Shown here: positions 61,912 through 64,000 of the stretch, piece by piece
How the letters are laid out: each line of letters opens with the position of its first letter
Numbering within the stretch: the stretch's first letter is position 1
Origin: Poriferisodalis sp965237655
GTDB taxonomy: Bacteria > Actinomycetota > Acidimicrobiia > Acidimicrobiales > Poriferisodalaceae
Direction of reading: 5' to 3'
Length of the DNA stretch: 64,000 nt
NCBI RefSeq assembly: GCF_965237655.1
Contig: NZ_CBDEGB010000001.1
Location: 744,001 to 808,000 of the forward strand
The notes under the pieces: model-generated
What the model was told of the DNA's origin: nothing
Seen by the model: the letters and a program-made list of their open reading frames with translations, nothing else
Databases searched by the model: none
Translations under genes and position numbers: made by a program

Positions 61912-63044
61912 GTGCCGGGCTCGGGGTTGTTGTGGGGGTCGAGGAGTTCGAGGAACACGTTGTTGAGGAGTTCGTGGCCTTCGGGGAGGCGTGCTTTGGG
62001 GGGCCGGATAGCGGCGAAGGTGCGTGCTGCGGTCATGGCGATGTCGGGTGCGTGCTGTCGGGCTGCTGCGACGCACACTTCGAAGCCTTTGGCCCATCGT
62101 GCGGGGGTGTTGTGCTCGGTGACCGCGGCGGCGACGGCGTGCAGGCACGCGAGCTGCTGATCGGAGCGTTCGGGAAGTCGCAGCGACGCGGGCTCGGCGA
62201 GGAGCGCTTCGGGGTCGGGCAGGTCGAGCTCTGCGAGGAATGTCAGGTATTCCGCTGCGGCGGCGGTGCCCAGCAGCGCTTCGGCGACGAGTTCGTGCAC
62301 GTCGGGATTGGCACCGGCGGTGTCGGCTGCGGCGAGGCAGGTGGCGGTGCGTTCCCAGGTGCGCGGCGACGGCCATCCTTGTTCGCCGCTGTCGTCGGAC
62401 ACGCTGGTGCTGTGGGGCACGGCGCACAGCAGTTCGCTGCGGCGTCGCATGAACGCGGTCTGCATCGCCCGATGGAACGACACCCGCCCAGGGTCCGGGT
62501 CGCCGATCTTGAGCGGCTCGGGAACGGGCCAGCCGCCGAGGTGCCCAGCTGCCCATTCATCGACGCCCAATGGCCACCTGAGGTGTGCGAACCGGTTCGC
62601 GAGCGGCGCGGAGAGATCCCACGCCCCGGAGTTCTGCGACGGTGGGTTCGCTGCTGCGGCGAATCTGGCTTTGGCGCCGAGGTCGATGTCGCCGACTCGG
62701 CCGCTGAGCACGACGCGCATCAGTGCGTTCTGGGTGGCGGGGGTGGCGGTGTTGATCTCGTCGAAGAACACCAGCGTGTCGGAGTCGCGCTCGGCGACGC
62801 GTCGCGCCCATGCGGGGGGCTCGAGAATCACCCCGGCGGGGGTGCGCACCGGCAGCCCGCCGATGTCAGTGGGGTCATACAGCGACGCAACCACCGTCTC
62901 GGTCGCCCATCCTGCGGCTGCGGCGAACGCTTCCACGGTGACGGTTTTGCCGGTGCCCGGGTCGCCCCAGATCAGCACCGGGATGCGTGCTGCGAGCAGG
63001 ATCTGCATCGCTTCGAGGGTGAGCCGCTGAGTCGTGTCGCTCAT
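61908..63044 (-). CDS. MoxR-type AAA ATPase
   Basis: This 378-aa ATPase has Walker A WGDPGTGKTVTVEAF, Walker B TLVFFDEINTA, a sensor region ARFAAAANPPS and an Arg-finger region LANRFAHLRW. Its start ATG follows AGGAGA. MoxR ATPases act as chaperones or motors together with VWA proteins, and the stop codon overlaps the VWA gene, which supports that pairing. The C-terminal 150 residues are helical and without a known motif. Confidence 0.87.
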   Translation of the reverse strand: MSDTTQRLTLEAMQILLAARIPVLIWGDPGTGKTVTVEAFAAAAGWATETVVASLYDPTDIGGLPVRTPAGVILEPPAWARRVAERDSDTLVFFDEINTATPATQNALMRVVLSGRVGDIDLGAKARFAAAANPPSQNSGAWDLSAPLANRFAHLRWPLGVDEWAAGHLGGWPVPEPLKIGDPDPGRVSFHRAMQTAFMRRRSELLCAVPHSTSVSDDSGEQGWPSPRTWERTATCLAAADTAGANPDVHELVAEALLGTAAAAEYLTFLAELDLPDPEALLAEPASLRLPERSDQQLACLHAVAAAVTEHNTPARWAKGFEVCVAAARQHAPDIAMTAARTFAAIRPPKARLPEGHELLNNVFLELLDPHNNPEPGT

Positions 63045-63147
63045 CGTTTTCTCCTTGCAAATTCAGTCGTCGTTGGAAGCCGCGAACGCTGCCACAGGGG
63101 TGTGACACACATCGCACCGAACCGGGACGGGGCCGTCGTTCGTGAGG

Positions 63148-64000
63148 TCACCGCTGTGTCCATCGGCGGCGGTCGGCGGGGCTCGTGCAGTTCTCGGGAG
63201 GCGGTCCGCAGACCGTCACGTATGCGTCCCCGACCTGTTTGCGCAGTTCGGCGTCGAGCGCGTCGTTGTCCAACAGCGCCCCGAGCGTGTCGAGGTCCTC
63301 GTCGGATTGGGCACACTCAGCGATCGCCCGCAGCGCACCCAGGGGTGTGCGCAGGTTTCTCGCAGTCGCTTCGCGAACGTGCCGATGCGGGTCCGTGGCC
63401 AGACGCTCCAGCAGCCTGACGGGGGTTTCGGGCATCCCCGCAGCGATCAGGCGGGCCCACCAGTGACTGTCGCACGCGAGACGCTCGGCTACACCGGCCA
63501 TGTCGGTGCGGTCGGTGGCGGGGTTCGCTGCGGCCTCGGCCGCCGCTTGGCTGTCGGGGTCCTCGCACAGCCCCCGCAGCACCCCCGGCGGTGTCGCACA
63601 GTTCGCGGCGACCCGGCGCCGCACCAACACCACACGGTCCCTCGACAGCCGTTCCAGCACTACTGGGGGCGTGGCGTGGTTCGCTGAGGCGGCGGCGCGC
63701 ACCGACCTGTGCGGATCAGCCGCGAGCGCGTCGAGCAGCCTCGCCGGCGAAGCGGGGTTCGCGGCGACCGCGACGCGCACCTCTGTGTCGAGGCTCGGGG
63801 CGAGCGCTTCGAGGACCCGCACCGGCGCACGAGGCGCCCGACCGACCGTGGCTCGCACCGTCGGGTCGCTGTGGGAAGCCAGATCGCGCAGCAGCCGTGC
63901 TGGCGCACGCGGATGCATCGCGGCAAAGATCTGCTGGAACACCTCCGCGCTGCCCCCACGCCACGTCTGCCTCGCATAGAACTCCTCCACCCGCCCCACC
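63148..64000 (-). CDS. Leucine-rich-variant (LRV/HEAT-like) repeat protein, possibly partial
   Basis: This protein of at least 283 aa is built from about eight 23-26-residue helical repeats with the pattern xxPxxLLxxLAxDPHxxVRxAxAxNPxT, for example PARLLDALAADPHRSVRAAA and PVRLLERLATDPHRHVREAT. The frame may start at the GTG at 63999 or continue beyond the window edge. Such repeat arrays bind proteins or nucleic acid. It precedes the AAA gene by 103 bp on the same strand, suggesting that it is a recognition or adaptor component of that cluster. Confidence 0.75.
   Translation of the reverse strand, partial: VGRVEEFYARQTWRGGSAEVFQQIFAAMHPRAPARLLRDLASHSDPTVRATVGRAPRAPVRVLEALAPSLDTEVRVAVAANPASPARLLDALAADPHRSVRAAASANHATPPVVLERLSRDRVVLVRRRVAANCATPPGVLRGLCEDPDSQAAAEAAANPATDRTDMAGVAERLACDSHWWARLIAAGMPETPVRLLERLATDPHRHVREATARNLRTPLGALRAIAECAQSDEDLDTLGALLDNDALDAELRKQVGDAYVTVCGPPPENCTSPADRRRWTQR

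Noticed and set aside
61042..63419. Long plus-strand frames of 372 and 505 codons
   Set aside because: They lie antisense to the VWA and AAA genes and consist of Gly/Val/Cys-rich shadow sequence.

Overview
The window is high-GC DNA of an actinobacterium, most likely an Acidimicrobiia-type or related lineage. The reasons are a heme gene pair ending in a HemG/HemY-type oxidase, an F420-type luciferase-like oxidoreductase, an actinobacterial-size Lhr helicase, HelD, a class III cyclase fused to AAA and TPR modules, and several starts that sit 6-8 nt after a TANNNT -10 box and so look leaderless. The lineage is an inference; the window contains no rRNA.

Bases 1-32.2 kb are mostly conserved chromosome. 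In order: the 3' end of hemE, hemG/hemY, an Lnt-like acyltransferase, helD with a CDGSH gene, a 29-bp tandem repeat, lhr, a small toxin-rich patch (RelE/HigB-like toxin; a DUF5615 PIN-like pair with a broken toxin), a frameshifted Type ISP restriction-modification gene, an FtsX-type ABC exporter, a cyclase/AAA regulator, a B12-binding protein, 3-hydroxyacyl-CoA dehydrogenase, a phosphotransferase-like protein, HtrA protease, enoyl-CoA hydratase, an MFS transporter, DsbB, a DM13 protein, an LLM oxidoreductase and tRNA-Arg(CCU). The A of that oxidoreductase's ATG is the last base of the tRNA CCA.

Bases 32.2-64 kb are an accessory region. It starts with an overlapping pair: a tyrosine-recombinase-like protein that lacks the usual catalytic residues and a DDE-transposase-like protein. 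Then come an XRE regulator with a palindromic operator candidate, a transglycosylase-like gene split exactly by an IS3 element, a small overlapping operon with frameshifts, an IS21 element, an OLD-family ATPase/nuclease, a PP2C phosphatase plus metallophosphoesterase pair, a gene matching the aGPT-Pplase3 DNA-hypermodification family, and a second IS3-like element with 15-bp direct repeats. After a stretch of small genes, a second metallophosphoesterase and a broken AbiEii-like toxin, there is an IS graveyard (IS5 fragment, IS3, ISL3 fragment, IS110), small cysteine-rich proteins, an NYN nuclease, an IS982 element, and finally a same-strand cluster: LRV-repeat protein, MoxR-type AAA ATPase, VWA/metallopeptidase-like protein and a small basic protein.

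Three observations stand out. First, three copies of a hairpin element lie exactly 12 nt after a -10 box; two of them precede nuclease or toxin genes. Second, the AAA-VWA-LRV cluster and the recombinase/DDE pair are candidate uncharacterised systems. Third, every frameshift recognised in a host (non-IS) gene lies in a toxin, restriction or otherwise accessory gene and is explained by one missing base, while the long housekeeping genes are intact.
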